A stretch of 64,000 nucleotides of DNA from Gabonibacter massiliensis (GCA_001487125.1 LN913013.1:1467110-1531109), one strand, 5' to 3'. Numbered from the stretch's first letter, positions 35,037-44,754 are shown. Notes: a model not told the origin generated them from the letters alone. Translations and numbers: made by a program.

Positions 35037-35861
35037 TCAACACTTTTTCTTCATCATTATTCCAGCCCCGAAGCGCCCGGTATCTCCCCGGTCTCCCCGG
35101 TAAGAGAAAAAACGATCCCGATTACAAACCGTACAAATACGGGCTACTTCAATATAACCGGAACATAAACCGGCCTCCGTCAACTCCCTGCGATTAGCTT
35201 CCCACAAATCGAAATTGTATTTCCCATGATTTTCCCCCGACTCTACCAAGTCTTCCCAGCGATTCAAATTTTTCCGGACGATCTCGACAACCTCTTCGCC
35301 CACTTCAAAACAACACTTCCCGATAGAAGGTCCTATGCCGGCTCTTATGTCTTTAGGATTACATCCGAACTCTTTTTCCATCCGGGCGACGACCCGAGAG
35401 GTAATCTTCCCCACCGTTCCCCGCCATCCAGCATGAATCGCCGCAATCACGCGCCTCTCCGTATCGTAAAGTAAAATAGGTACGCAATCGGCGGCTAACA
35501 CCATCAAACAAACCTCCGGCAAAGCAGTAATCAAGGCATCTGTCTCCGGCAAACGGGTTTCCCGTTCTCTTCCCCCGCACCCGATGCTATTTTCAAGCAC
35601 GACCTCGACATGGGTCGTATGTTTTTGTTCCCCGGTCGTCAACGTCGATAAATCCACTCCCACTTCCGACAATAACAGTTGTCGATTCTTCAATACATTC
35701 TCTCTCTTATCCTCCTCTGTAAAACCGATATTTAAAGAAGACTGCCCTCCACGACTGACACCACCTTCACGACCGGAAATAAAATGCACAAGATGAGAAC
35801 AACTCCCCAATCCCGTAAACCGATAAACAGGTATATTATTATGAATACTCCTCTTCAGCAT
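35037..35861 (-). CDS. pgeF: Peptidoglycan editing factor / laccase-domain protein (PgeF, YfiH family)
   Basis: A 274-residue cytoplasmic protein of the DUF152 (YfiH) family. Members act as purine nucleoside phosphorylase/adenosine deaminase-like enzymes, and in E. coli PgeF removes misincorporated L-Ser residues from peptidoglycan precursors. The metal-site residues are visible: His81 in GEQKHTTHV, Cys126 in AADCVPILLYD and His143 in AIHAGWRGT, followed by GIGPSIGKCCFEV. The next gene is the exonuclease. Both assignments of function come from the family only. Confidence 0.9.
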   Translation of the reverse strand: MLKRSIHNNIPVYRFTGLGSCSHLVHFISGREGGVSRGGQSSLNIGFTEEDKRENVLKNRQLLLSEVGVDLSTLTTGEQKHTTHVEVVLENSIGCGGRERETRLPETDALITALPEVCLMVLAADCVPILLYDTERRVIAAIHAGWRGTVGKITSRVVARMEKEFGCNPKDIRAGIGPSIGKCCFEVGEEVVEIVRKNLNRWEDLVESGENHGKYNFDLWEANRRELTEAGLCSGYIEVARICTVCNRDRFFSYRGDRGDTGRFGAGIMMKKKC

Positions 35862-35972
35862 AAATAACTCTTTTAGGCGGCAAAGTTATAAAAACACCCC
35901 AAGAAAAACTCACGAAAACAGAACAATTTCTCTTTGGAGAACGTACTTATCACAAACTAAAAAGTAAGAAAA

Positions 35973-36719
35973 ATGTGGCAAGAATTATGTAAAATGAGGG
36001 CTGAATACCTCGATAAATATAACATTAAAGCTCAAGGCTATCCCTCTCGTTTAGTGGAAACATTACTCTACGAGATTGCCAGATTAGAAGGAATTACAGT
36101 TAAAAAGCAAGATTTTCTGGATGTTCTCAACGAAAAAAATACCCCGGAACGAATAACCGAATGGGACATTTACAGAATAAAAGATTTGGAATCCGCCTTT
36201 TTGTATCTTGTCAGATGTTCCAAACAACAGAAAAAATTTTCTTCGGAATTCGTACGGGATGTCAGCGCCTTGGTAATGAAACACACGGGAAAAGAGGAGA
36301 CAACCACCGTCGGCCGATACGATACGTCACTGGGTGATTTCCGCTTGGGAGAAGAGTACTACGAGGAAGGAGTGCTCTCCGATTATACTCAAATTCCGGA
36401 TATGCTTGACAAATTATGCAAGAAAGTTAATGAAGAGTTGGATCAGGTGCACGATATCATGACGGTAAAATTAGGAGCCCGTTTCCACTATCGCTTCCTA
36501 CACATCAAACCGTTCGGAGAGGGAAATATCGAGGTGGCCTTGCTGTTGATGAACTACATCCAAATGTTATTTAACGAACCGCTCATCGTTATTCCGGGAG
36601 AGGATAAAGCCAAATACCTTTCAGCTTTAAAGATGCAAAAAGACAAACCTACACCCGAAATCTTCGAGGAGTTTGTTGGTAAAGAATTACTCGAGTCTCT
36701 ACAAAAGGAATTATCTTAA
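35973..36719 (+). CDS. Degenerate Fic-domain protein (catalytic motif lost)
   Basis: A 248-residue protein whose centre follows the Fic fold: an FVRDVSALVMKHTGK helix, GRYDTSLGDFRLG (equivalent to the Fic GxYR strand) and a helix leading into LHIKPFGEGNIEVALLLMNYI. In active Fic proteins the last segment is HPFxxGNGRxxR. Here Lys179 replaces the catalytic His, Ile186-Glu187 replace Gly-Arg and Leu190 replaces the final Arg, while PFxxGN is kept. AMP transfer is therefore unlikely; a binding or regulatory role is possible. It stands alone between pgeF (divergent) and rpmE2, and a hairpin terminates it. Confidence 0.72.
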   Translation: MWQELCKMRAEYLDKYNIKAQGYPSRLVETLLYEIARLEGITVKKQDFLDVLNEKNTPERITEWDIYRIKDLESAFLYLVRCSKQQKKFSSEFVRDVSALVMKHTGKEETTTVGRYDTSLGDFRLGEEYYEEGVLSDYTQIPDMLDKLCKKVNEELDQVHDIMTVKLGARFHYRFLHIKPFGEGNIEVALLLMNYIQMLFNEPLIVIPGEDKAKYLSALKMQKDKPTPEIFEEFVGKELLESLQKELS

Positions 36720-36748
36720 AGAGGAGCATATTGATAAGCAAAACCGTT

Positions 36749-36785
36749 CGAAGGCGGAAGTGGATAAACCCATTTTCCGCCTTCG
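36749..36785 (+). terminator. Hairpin terminator after the Fic-like gene
   Basis: CGAAGGCGGAA / TTCCGCCTTCG (36749-36759 with 36775-36785), 11 base pairs with a 15-base loop, begins 30 bases after the stop. The following sequence (ATTATTATAAA) is only moderately T-rich. Confidence 0.7.
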
Positions 36786-36889
36786 ATTATTATAAACGGA
36801 TCAACGACAAGTATCCCGACTTTTATTCCGTATTCGTCCGAACGAATTCAGGAACTTTTCAAAGAGATAAAAAAAAGTCAATGAAATTC

Positions 36890-36920
36890 TTTGTGATTTA
36901 TAATGAATGGACTATCTTTG
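36890..36920 (+). promoter_or_regulatory. Promoter of the ribosomal protein L31 gene
   Basis: TTTG (36890-36893) and TATCTTTG (36913-36920), 19 bases apart, are a full match to the Bacteroidetes consensus. The expected start is near 36927, leaving about 35 bases to the ATG. Confidence 0.78.
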
Positions 36921-36961
36921 CTGGCCGTTAAAGTAGAAACAAATTTAAAATTATATACGAG

Positions 36962-37225
36962 ATGAAAAAGGGCATACATCCTGAAAATTACAGATTAGTA
37001 GCATTTAAAGATATGTCTAACGGAATGACTACTATTACCAAGTCAACAGCCGCAACAAGAGAGACTATTGAAATTGATGGAGTAGAATATCCTCTGATTA
37101 AGATGGAAATTTCCAACTCTTCACACCCGTTTTATACCGGTAAAATCAAATTGATCGACACCGCAGGACGTGTCGATAAATTCATGAACCGTTATAAATC
37201 ACACATGGAAAACAGAAAAAAATAA
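36962..37225 (+). CDS. rpmE2: 50S ribosomal protein L31, type B
   Basis: An 87-residue ribosomal protein of the cysteine-free (zinc-independent) type B form: [30 protein letters not shown] and the basic C-terminus [14 protein letters not shown] are characteristic. No CxxC zinc ribbon is present. It has its own strong promoter and terminator, as expected for a single highly expressed gene. Confidence 0.97.
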   Translation: MKKGIHPENYRLVAFKDMSNGMTTITKSTAATRETIEIDGVEYPLIKMEISNSSHPFYTGKIKLIDTAGRVDKFMNRYKSHMENRKK

Positions 37226-37246
37226 TCGTTCAGATACGATATAAAA

Positions 37247-37278
37247 AAGTCGCTTATTAAAAAATAAGCGACTTTTTT
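37247..37278. terminator. Terminator between rpmE2 and the alternative glmU
   Basis: A 12-base-pair stem AAGTCGCTTATT / AATAAGCGACTT (37247-37258 with 37263-37274) is flanked by TTTT on the right and AAAA on the left, so it can work for both converging genes. Confidence 0.9.
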
Positions 37279-37279
37279 A

Positions 37280-38473
37280 CTATTTAAAGGTCCTGAATTC
37301 ACGGGTATCTTCGAAAACTCGATCGATAATACGTTTTTCCACGTCATCGAAAACTTTTCCCCGTCTTTTCATCACAGCTTCTGCCGTAACCGTAAATTGA
37401 CGCATTTGATGCTCTACAAAACCGGAAGCCCCTCCCCAGGAAAAAGAAGGGATAAAATTCCTCGGAAAATCGGAACCGAAAATGTTAGCCCCTACACCTA
37501 CAACGGTTCCCGTATTAATCATCGTATTGATTCCCATTTTCGAATGATCTCCCATGATTAAACCGCAAAACTGCAAACCCGTTTTCCGAAAATGCCGGGT
37601 GTCGTAATCCCACAGCTTAACCTCTACATACGTGTTCTTCAAATTGGAATTATTCGTATCCGCACCCAAATTACACCACTCGCCTATAACCGAATTTCCC
37701 AAAAAACCATCATGCGCTTTATTGGAATACCCGATAAACACGACATTATTCAATTCCCCGCCGCATTTGCAGTAAGGCCCCAAAGTCGTTGCTCCATAGA
37801 CCTTCGCTCCCATATTTAATACGGCATGCTCACACATGGCTAATGGCCCCCGGATCAATACTCCCTCCATGATTTCCGCTTCCTTACCTATGTACACCGG
37901 TCCGGCGTCCGTATTAATCGTCGCGTACCGGACAACAGCCCCCTCTTCCAAAAAGACAGGATACTTTCCGTGTACCCGTACGCTATTTTCCAAAATAGCG
38001 CTCTTTCTCCCCTTTGTCAACAAATCGAAATCAAGAAGTAATTCCCCGGCATTATAAGCAAAAACATGGTAAGGATAAATTATCCTCGTGCATTCTCCCG
38101 AATATTCCAGGGAACGGAATGCGGCGAACTCCTCTTTTCTTAACCTATCAGCCACCTGTTTACCGCCTCGCACGGCAATCACGACTCCCTGTTCTCCGAA
38201 CAACAAATCATTCGATTCCAAACGACGAACAGCAGCAACTAGGTCCGCATTTGCACATACGGAGGCATTTATCCACAAATTATCATCCTCCGTCCGCAAA
38301 GGATATTTCTCCTGAAGATAATCACTTGTTAAATAGGAAACGGAGTTATTCAACCTTCTTTCCCACTTCTCTCTGAGCGTGAGAATACCTACCCGAATCT
38401 CGGAAACCGGACGGGTCAAGGTAAGAGGCCTTAACGTACTCCAACTTTTATCATCAAATAAAATGGTATTCAT
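37280..38473 (-). CDS. GlmU-like sugar nucleotidyltransferase/acetyltransferase (alternative Bacteroidetes GlmU)
   Basis: A 397-residue protein with an N-terminal nucleotidyltransferase-like part (MNTILFDDKSWSTLRPLTLTRPVSEIRVGI) and a C-terminal left-handed beta-helix of hexapeptide repeats (from about residue 190: VYIGKEAEIMEGVLIRGPLAMCEHAVLNMGAKVYGATTLGPYCKCG). This is the architecture of the family described as an alternative bacterial GlmU, which probably makes UDP-GlcNAc from glucosamine 1-phosphate. The N-terminal LxxGxGTR-type motif of classical GlmU is absent. It converges with rpmE2. Confidence 0.83.
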   Translation of the reverse strand: MNTILFDDKSWSTLRPLTLTRPVSEIRVGILTLREKWERRLNNSVSYLTSDYLQEKYPLRTEDDNLWINASVCANADLVAAVRRLESNDLLFGEQGVVIAVRGGKQVADRLRKEEFAAFRSLEYSGECTRIIYPYHVFAYNAGELLLDFDLLTKGRKSAILENSVRVHGKYPVFLEEGAVVRYATINTDAGPVYIGKEAEIMEGVLIRGPLAMCEHAVLNMGAKVYGATTLGPYCKCGGELNNVVFIGYSNKAHDGFLGNSVIGEWCNLGADTNNSNLKNTYVEVKLWDYDTRHFRKTGLQFCGLIMGDHSKMGINTMINTGTVVGVGANIFGSDFPRNFIPSFSWGGASGFVEHQMRQFTVTAEAVMKRRGKVFDDVEKRIIDRVFEDTREFRTFK

Positions 38474-38696
38474 TCGTATTGTCTAATTATTCTATGACAA
38501 AAATAACAATTGCTTCCATTACTTCCCGTATTACAGGAAAAAATCTTTGGCACAGGAATTGCCCTGTATAGAATCGTCTCAATTCAAATGAATCGTTGAC
38601 AAAATGTCAGTCATTCGTTTTTATCACAAACGAGACAGAAGGTGAAGAGGAGTGTAAATACAAAAAACAACTAAAAAGGAAGATAAGGAGATCATA

Positions 38697-41111
38697 ATGA
38701 ACGAAATAAACTTAGACGACATATTATCGGAAAATATACAGGAAGAACATCAGGACTTATTACAGATATTAGGAGATGAAAAAGAATTGCTGAACGAATC
38801 GATTAATATACCTGACACACTGCCAATATTACCGCTTCGGAACACCGTGTTGTTCCCGGGTGTAATTATTCCCATCAATATCGGCAGGGAAAAATCCCTG
38901 AAACTGATCAAATATGCTTATAAACAAAGCGCCATGATCGGGGTGATCGCCCAAAAAGACACCAACACGGAAAACCCGGCACAAAACGACCTGTATTCTA
39001 TCGGTACCGCCGCATCCGTTTTGAAAATATTAGAGATGCCGGATGGAACAACAACGGCAATCATTCAGGGGAAAAGAAGATTCCAGTTGGAGGATATCCT
39101 GTACGATGAGCCCTATCACGTGGGGAAAATTATAGTAAAAACGGAAGAAGTTCTATCTAAAAACGATGAAGAATACAATGCTATTTCCGACTCGTTGAAA
39201 GAGATGGCTATGAAAATCGTAAAGTATTCCAGCAATATTCCCAATGAAGCCGGCTTCGCGTTGAAAAACATCGAAAGCATGCTTTTCCTGATCAATTTTA
39301 TCTCATCCAATACGGACATTGACTATCGAAATAAACAGGAACTGCTGGAGATTGACAGTATAAAAGAACGGGCGATAAAACTGTTGGAACTGCTGAGTAA
39401 ACAGGTCAGCATTTTAGAGTTGAAGAATGATATCCAGAAAAAAGTAAAATTCGATCTGGATAAACAACAACGGGAATATTTCCTGCATCAACAAATGAAG
39501 ACCATTCAGAACGAATTGGGTGGGAATTCCGTTGATGATGATATTCAGGAACTGGAAGAAGCAGCCAAAAAGAAAGACTGGGGGAAAAACATCCAGGAAT
39601 TCTTTGAAAAAGAACTACAGAAATTACGAAGACAGAATCCTTCCATGCCGGATTATTCCGTGCAACTGAACTATTTGAAAGAATTAACCGAGTTACCGTG
39701 GAACCACTATTCGGAAGATAACTTCGACTTGCAGAAGGCTTCGGAAATATTAGACAGCGATCACTACGGCCTGGAAAAAGTAAAAGAACGAATCCTCGAA
39801 TACTTAGCCGTATTGAAATTAAAAGGAGACATGAAATCTCCGATCATCTGTCTGTACGGCCCCCCGGGAGTAGGAAAAACTTCTTTAGGAAAATCCGTAG
39901 CCAGGGCTTTAAACCGGGAATTCGTCAGGATGTCGTTAGGAGGACTGCACGATGAATCGGAAATCCGCGGGCACCGTCGTACCTACATCGGAGCCATGCC
40001 TGGACGGATCATTCAGGGAATAAAAAAAGCCGGGACCTCAAATCCCGTGTTCATTTTGGACGAGATCGACAAAGTCGGACAGGACTTTAGAGGAGACCCC
40101 CAATCCGCCCTCTTGGAAGTATTGGATCCGGAACAAAATTCAACTTTCCACGACAACTACTTAGACGTGGATTACGATCTGTCCAAAGTGATGTTTATCG
40201 CAACGGCAAATGATATTTCCACCATAGCTCCGCCCCTACGCGACCGAATGGAGATGATCGAGGTTAGTGGTTATCTGATGGAGGAAAAAATTGAAATTGC
40301 CAAACGGCATTTGATCCCGAAACAGTTAACCAATCACGGGGTAAAAGCAGAAGAGGTAGAATTTAGCGATACTATTTTAAATTACATCATCGATAAGTAT
40401 ACCCGGGAATCCGGAGTACGCAATCTGGATAAAACATTAGCTAAAATTATGCGTCAGGTGGCCAAACACGTCGCCCTTGATCCCACTTTCTCGATAAAGC
40501 TCTCCAAAGAAAGCGTAAAAGAATACCTGGGGACTCCCATATTCACGCAAGAAGAGTACCAAGGGAACGAGTTGCCGGGTGTCGTTACGGGATTGGCATG
40601 GACAGCCGTCGGTGGAGAAATCCTTTATATCGAATCCAGTATCAGCAAAGGAAAAGGGATGTTAACCATGACCGGCAGCTTGGGAGAAGTCATGAAAGAA
40701 TCCGCCACCCTGGCCTTAGAATATATTAAATCGCACGCGGAGGAATTAAACATAGACACCGCATCTATCGAAGAGCATAATATCCATATACATGTTCCTG
40801 CCGGAGCTGTCCCTAAAGATGGTCCTTCCGCCGGAATTACCATGGTAACCTCTTTAGCGTCTTCCCTCACGGGAAGAAAAGTAAAAAAAGCGTTAGCTAT
40901 GACCGGAGAGATTACTCTTCGCGGCAAAGTGTTACCCGTCGGAGGAATCCGCGAAAAAATCTTAGCCGCCAAACGAGCCGGTATTAAAGAAGTCATCCTG
41001 TGCCACGAGAACAAAAAAGATATCGATGAAATAAAGAAAGAATATATCAAAGGTATTAAATTCCATTTCGTCGATCATATACGGGAAGTTTTACAAATTG
41101 CCTTACTCTAA
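38697..41111 (+). CDS. lon: ATP-dependent protease Lon
   Basis: Cytoplasmic AAA+ protease that degrades misfolded and regulatory proteins. The 804-residue protein has the N-terminal LON substrate domain (LPILPLRNTVLFPGV), a coiled middle, the AAA+ module with Walker A GPPGVGKT (388-395) and FILDEIDK, and the serine-lysine dyad domain: Ser711 in PKDGPSAG and Lys754 in VGGIREKILAAK. The 223-base gap before it carries no obvious CIRCE or other heat-shock operator that I could see. A strong terminator follows. Confidence 0.97.
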   Translation: MNEINLDDILSENIQEEHQDLLQILGDEKELLNESINIPDTLPILPLRNTVLFPGVIIPINIGREKSLKLIKYAYKQSAMIGVIAQKDTNTENPAQNDLYSIGTAASVLKILEMPDGTTTAIIQGKRRFQLEDILYDEPYHVGKIIVKTEEVLSKNDEEYNAISDSLKEMAMKIVKYSSNIPNEAGFALKNIESMLFLINFISSNTDIDYRNKQELLEIDSIKERAIKLLELLSKQVSILELKNDIQKKVKFDLDKQQREYFLHQQMKTIQNELGGNSVDDDIQELEEAAKKKDWGKNIQEFFEKELQKLRRQNPSMPDYSVQLNYLKELTELPWNHYSEDNFDLQKASEILDSDHYGLEKVKERILEYLAVLKLKGDMKSPIICLYGPPGVGKTSLGKSVARALNREFVRMSLGGLHDESEIRGHRRTYIGAMPGRIIQGIKKAGTSNPVFILDEIDKVGQDFRGDPQSALLEVLDPEQNSTFHDNYLDVDYDLSKVMFIATANDISTIAPPLRDRMEMIEVSGYLMEEKIEIAKRHLIPKQLTNHGVKAEEVEFSDTILNYIIDKYTRESGVRNLDKTLAKIMRQVAKHVALDPTFSIKLSKESVKEYLGTPIFTQEEYQGNELPGVVTGLAWTAVGGEILYIESSISKGKGMLTMTGSLGEVMKESATLALEYIKSHAEELNIDTASIEEHNIHIHVPAGAVPKDGPSAGITMVTSLASSLTGRKVKKALAMTGEITLRGKVLPVGGIREKILAAKRAGIKEVILCHENKKDIDEIKKEYIKGIKFHFVDHIREVLQIALL

Positions 41112-41117
41112 AATAGA

Positions 41118-41155
41118 AACGGCCTTTCCGGGTGGAAAGGCCGTTCTTATTTCTT
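41118..41155. terminator. Terminator between lon and the AI-2E-type permease
   Basis: A perfect 12-base-pair stem AACGGCCTTTCC / GGAAAGGCCGTT (41118-41129 with 41134-41145) with a 4-base loop; CTTATTTCTT follows on the plus strand and TCTATTTTAG on the minus strand, so it probably serves both. Confidence 0.87.
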
Positions 41156-41164
41156 CACGACTCT

Positions 41165-42298
41165 TTACCCCTCCTCATGTCGCACTCCATTTTCATCATT
41201 CAATCCCTTCGTAAGAGTCTTCACTAACTTATATTTATTGAAAAATTCACCAAGAATCACCCTCAAAACCGTATAACCCGGAATCGCCAATATCATACCC
41301 GGAATACCGGCAATGCTACCGGCTATCAAAATCACAAGAAAGATCTCCAACGGATGGGCATGGACACTGTTCCCGTATATCAAAGGCTGCAATACCGTGT
41401 TATCAATCAATTGAGTAACAGAGAACACAATCGCCATGTATACAAGTAAAGGAAACAGCGCCGTATAAAAATCCATATCAAGATGCGTGGCTATTCCCAC
41501 AACCAACCCAAAAACAGCGCCGATCAAAGGGCCGATATAAGGGATCACGTTTGTAATTCCCGTCACCAAACCGATCACCACCGCGGTATTAAATTTCAGT
41601 CCCACGATGGAAAGCCCAAGGATGTTCAATCCCATCACAATGATCACTTCGAAGATAATACCTACAAAATAACGAACGAGCAATTTCTGAATAGAATCCA
41701 ACGCTTTTTTCGTTCCTTCCTCATATTGAGTGGGTACAACAGCCAAAAGCATTCTGGAAAACAGCTTGCTATCTTTCAGAAAGAAGAAAGTAATGAAAGA
41801 GATTGAAAACAGGGCGATAAAAATGCCGCTGATCGTCCCCGCCAATGAACCGAACAAATTTTTAACCCTGCTAACATCCACCAAAGAACTTAAGTTTTTC
41901 TCAATATAATCTTTTATATCCTGATCGTTATCGATAATACCAAAATGCTTCAAACCGCGCTCAGCATCCGCTAACGGAGCATCAAGCTGATTCACTATAT
42001 TGGCAATGCTCAGATCACTCAACGACTGAAATTCCTGACTCGCCATAGGAATAACCGTATAAAAGAAAAGAATAAAAACCACCCATATACACACTAAGGT
42101 CACAGCAGCCTTCAATGAATCGGAAAGAGCGTATCCCCGTATTTTTATACGACCTAACAAATCTATAATCGGCCTTCCGAGAAAAGAGATCACCACAGAC
42201 ACCAAAATATAGGCAATAATGGACGAAAAGTACCAACACAGAAATGCGATGATGGCTAAAATTATTCCTCCTAAAAGATATTTCCCTAAACTATTCAT
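41165..42298 (-). CDS. AI-2E family transporter (PerM-like permease)
   Basis: A 377-residue polytopic inner-membrane protein with about eight hydrophobic helices (for example residues 9-27, 29-46, 64-84, 150-172, 208-232, 235-260, 270-300, 305-340). The conserved C-terminal part (GITNVIPYIGPLIGAVFGLVVG and LIAGSIAGIPGMILAIPGYTVLRV) identifies the AI-2E/PerM family. Members have been linked to export or Na+/H+ antiport, but the substrate here cannot be told. It is transcribed alone, 71 bases downstream of a MutS-like remnant on the same strand. Confidence 0.9.
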   Translation of the reverse strand: MNSLGKYLLGGIILAIIAFLCWYFSSIIAYILVSVVISFLGRPIIDLLGRIKIRGYALSDSLKAAVTLVCIWVVFILFFYTVIPMASQEFQSLSDLSIANIVNQLDAPLADAERGLKHFGIIDNDQDIKDYIEKNLSSLVDVSRVKNLFGSLAGTISGIFIALFSISFITFFFLKDSKLFSRMLLAVVPTQYEEGTKKALDSIQKLLVRYFVGIIFEVIIVMGLNILGLSIVGLKFNTAVVIGLVTGITNVIPYIGPLIGAVFGLVVGIATHLDMDFYTALFPLLVYMAIVFSVTQLIDNTVLQPLIYGNSVHAHPLEIFLVILIAGSIAGIPGMILAIPGYTVLRVILGEFFNKYKLVKTLTKGLNDENGVRHEEG

Positions 42299-42369
42299 AT
42301 CTCACGTTCCATTTATTCTATCTTTATACGAAACAAAATTAGATAAATTAATCGGTCCTTTCCCTCTTT

Positions 42370-42777
42370 TTACCATTTTTCCGTCATTTCGATAATGTGA
42401 TGTTTACGAATAATCAACATTCCATGGCGATCTCCCGTTATTCCCGGAGCTAACCTGTAAGGAAATACAGGCTTGTTACCTTCCCTCCGGGTCGGAAACA
42501 AACAAAATTCACATTCGCACAATCCTTTTTTAAATCTTCCCCCGGCGTTTTTGGTGTTTCGGTCAAATGCCTTCGTAAGAACCAACGTACCGTCATATAC
42601 ATCCTTTACATTCGTACCGCGGAACAATCCATCGAAAATAACAACCACACCAGAACGACGACTTACCTGGTCCACGCTCTCTCTCTTCGGGAAAAACAAA
42701 CCCGATACTTTTCGCAACCCTTCCAACTGAAATATAAACATCCAACCTATAATTACCTCCGAAATCTCCCTCTTCAT
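42370..42777 (-). pseudogene. Remnant of a MutS-like ATPase gene (C-terminal part only)
   Basis: The 135-codon frame contains VVVIFDGLFRGTNVKDVYDGTLVLTKAF, matching the Walker B/signature region of small Bacteroidetes MutS-like proteins (LFDELFRGTN...), and EGNKPVFPYRLAPGITGDRHGM, matching their C-terminus. The P-loop half is absent, the Walker B glutamate is Gly50, and the usual STH segment between the two blocks is replaced by unrelated residues (KNAGGRFKKGLCECE), consistent with an internal deletion or frameshift. I read it as a decaying gene remnant rather than a functional protein. Confidence 0.65.
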
Positions 42778-42989
42778 TGTAAATCTAAAAATTAATTACT
42801 TGATATCAAAATCTATTTACAGTCGAATTCAAGCGGTTAAGATAAACAGACCGAATCGCGAACACTTTTCCATCCTATAAAAACTATCTATCGGCACATA
42901 AATAAATATTATTAACAATAAGAATATTATATTAGAAAACATTTTTATCTTTATTACGTTTTTAAGTTATTATAAACTCATTTTCGATT

Positions 42990-43199
42990 ATGCTGAAAAA
43001 AGTTTGGAGGTTATACTACGACGGATTTAAAAATATGCCCCGATGGGGAAGAAATCTATGGCTGATCATTTTAATCAAGCTATGTATCATGTTTTTAGTG
43101 CTCAAACTATTTTTTATGCCCAATTACTTAAATTCTAATTACGATACTTTTCAAGAAAAAAGTGATCATGTATTTGAAGAATTAACCACAAAACCTTAA
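42990..43199 (+). CDS. DUF4492 small membrane protein of the cytochrome bd operon
   Basis: A 69-residue protein with one hydrophobic helix (about residues 22-42, NLWLIILIKLCIMFLVLKLFF) and charged ends; it matches DUF4492, a family found just upstream of cydA in Bacteroidetes. Its stop is 4 bases before the cydA ATG, so it is co-translated with the oxidase. By position and size it may be a bd oxidase accessory subunit comparable with CydX, but it is not homologous in sequence; this is inference. Confidence 0.88.
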   Translation: MLKKVWRLYYDGFKNMPRWGRNLWLIILIKLCIMFLVLKLFFMPNYLNSNYDTFQEKSDHVFEELTTKP

Positions 43200-43203
43200 C
43201 ATT

Positions 43204-44754
43204 ATGTTCTTTCACCTAACAACAACTTCTTTAGTGGAATGGTCACGTTGGCAATTTGCCATGACTGCGATCTACCATTACATGTTTGTTCCGTTAACAT
43301 TAGGATTAGCCTTAATGCTTGCCGTTATGGAAACCATCTGGGTTCGTACAGGAGATCAACGCTGGTTAGATGCGACTAAGTTCTGGATGAAACTTTTCGG
43401 AATCAACTTTGCCATTGGTGTAGCTACCGGCCTAATCTTAGAATTTCAGTTCGGAACCAACTGGTCGAACTACTCCTGGTTCGTGGGGGATATATTCGGG
43501 GCTCCACTCGCTATCGAGGGGATCCTCGCTTTCTTCTTGGAATCGACCTTCGTTGCCGTCATGTTCTTTGGATGGAACCGGGTCAGCAAACGTTTCCACC
43601 TGCTTTCCACATGGATGGTTTTTGTAGGGGCAAATATTTCCGCCCTGTGGATATTAGTTGCCAATGCCTGGATGCAAAATCCGGTCGGCATGGAATTTAA
43701 CCCGTTGACAGCCCGGAACGAAATGGATAATTTCTGGGCCGTACTTTTATCTCCAACGGCCATAAGCAAGTTTTTCCACACGGTAACTTCCGCTTATACC
43801 CTCTCGGCCTGTTTTGTCGTGGGGATCAGCGCTTGGTTTATATTGAAAAAAAGACATCTCGAATTTGCCCGTAAAAGTATAATTTTAGCTTCCGTCTTCG
43901 GACTGATCAGTATACTTATTACCATTTATACCGGTGATTCCAGTGCTCAGGACGTGACAAAAACACAACCCATGAAATTAGCCGCAATGGAAGGCTTAAA
44001 CGAAGGAGGACGAGGTGCCGGGTTAACCGTTATCGGCCTTCTGACCGATGATCCGGCACTGCCGACGACTCGCATGAAAAAAGTTTCGTACGGAATCCAT
44101 ATCCCCCGGATGCTATCGTTTTTGGGATACCACAAAGGAGACGCCTACATTCCCGGTATTCAGAACATTCTGGACGGATACACTTCGGAAGAGGGTAAGA
44201 CCTATCCTTCGATCGAACAGCGTATGGCTAACGGGCGCATGGCCATTCAGGCTTTGAAAGATTATAAGCAAGCCGTAAAAGAAAACAATCCGATTGCAGC
44301 AGACAGTACTTTAAAGTTATTCAGGGCTAACTACGCAGACTTCGGATATGGCTATCTTAATTCCCCGTACGATACGATCCCTTCTGTTCCCCTCGTATTT
44401 TACAGTTTCCGTATCATGGTGGGGTTAGGCATGTTATTCGTTCTTTTATTCGTTCTTTCACTTTGGTACGCTAAAAAAAGAAAATTCGATAAATTCAAAG
44501 TCATACCCTACCTGGCTCTCGCTTGTGTTCCTTTGGCTTACGTGGCTTCGCAATGCGGATGGATCGTTGCCGAGGTCGGACGCCAGCCTTGGGTCGTACA
44601 AAATCTTTTACCTACCAACGTGGCCGTAACTAAAATTACGTCCAACTGGGTGATAACGACGTTCTGGATGTTTGCCATACTCTTCACGGTACTACTCATT
44701 GCCGAACTGAGAATCATGGGAAAACAGATTAAAAAAGGACCGGAAGGCGATTAA
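43204..44754 (+). CDS. cydA: Cytochrome bd ubiquinol oxidase subunit I
   Basis: Subunit carrying hemes b558, b595 and d of the high-affinity quinol oxidase, the terminal oxidase for nanaerobic respiration in Bacteroides. The 516-residue protein keeps the heme ligands: His25 (AIYHYMFVP), His192 (KFFHTVTSAY) and Met405 (SFRIMVGLG). The quinol-binding loop region (about 250-390) is present, and the GRQPW motif (EVGRQPWVVQ) follows. About nine membrane helices are seen. Confidence 0.97.
   Translation: MFFHLTTTSLVEWSRWQFAMTAIYHYMFVPLTLGLALMLAVMETIWVRTGDQRWLDATKFWMKLFGINFAIGVATGLILEFQFGTNWSNYSWFVGDIFGAPLAIEGILAFFLESTFVAVMFFGWNRVSKRFHLLSTWMVFVGANISALWILVANAWMQNPVGMEFNPLTARNEMDNFWAVLLSPTAISKFFHTVTSAYTLSACFVVGISAWFILKKRHLEFARKSIILASVFGLISILITIYTGDSSAQDVTKTQPMKLAAMEGLNEGGRGAGLTVIGLLTDDPALPTTRMKKVSYGIHIPRMLSFLGYHKGDAYIPGIQNILDGYTSEEGKTYPSIEQRMANGRMAIQALKDYKQAVKENNPIAADSTLKLFRANYADFGYGYLNSPYDTIPSVPLVFYSFRIMVGLGMLFVLLFVLSLWYAKKRKFDKFKVIPYLALACVPLAYVASQCGWIVAEVGRQPWVVQNLLPTNVAVTKITSNWVITTFWMFAILFTVLLIAELRIMGKQIKKGPEGD

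Noticed and set aside
36731-36931. A 66-codon plus-strand frame between the Fic-like gene and rpmE2
   Set aside because: It needs a TTG start and covers both the hairpin terminator (36749-36785) and the full rpmE2 promoter (36890-36920).
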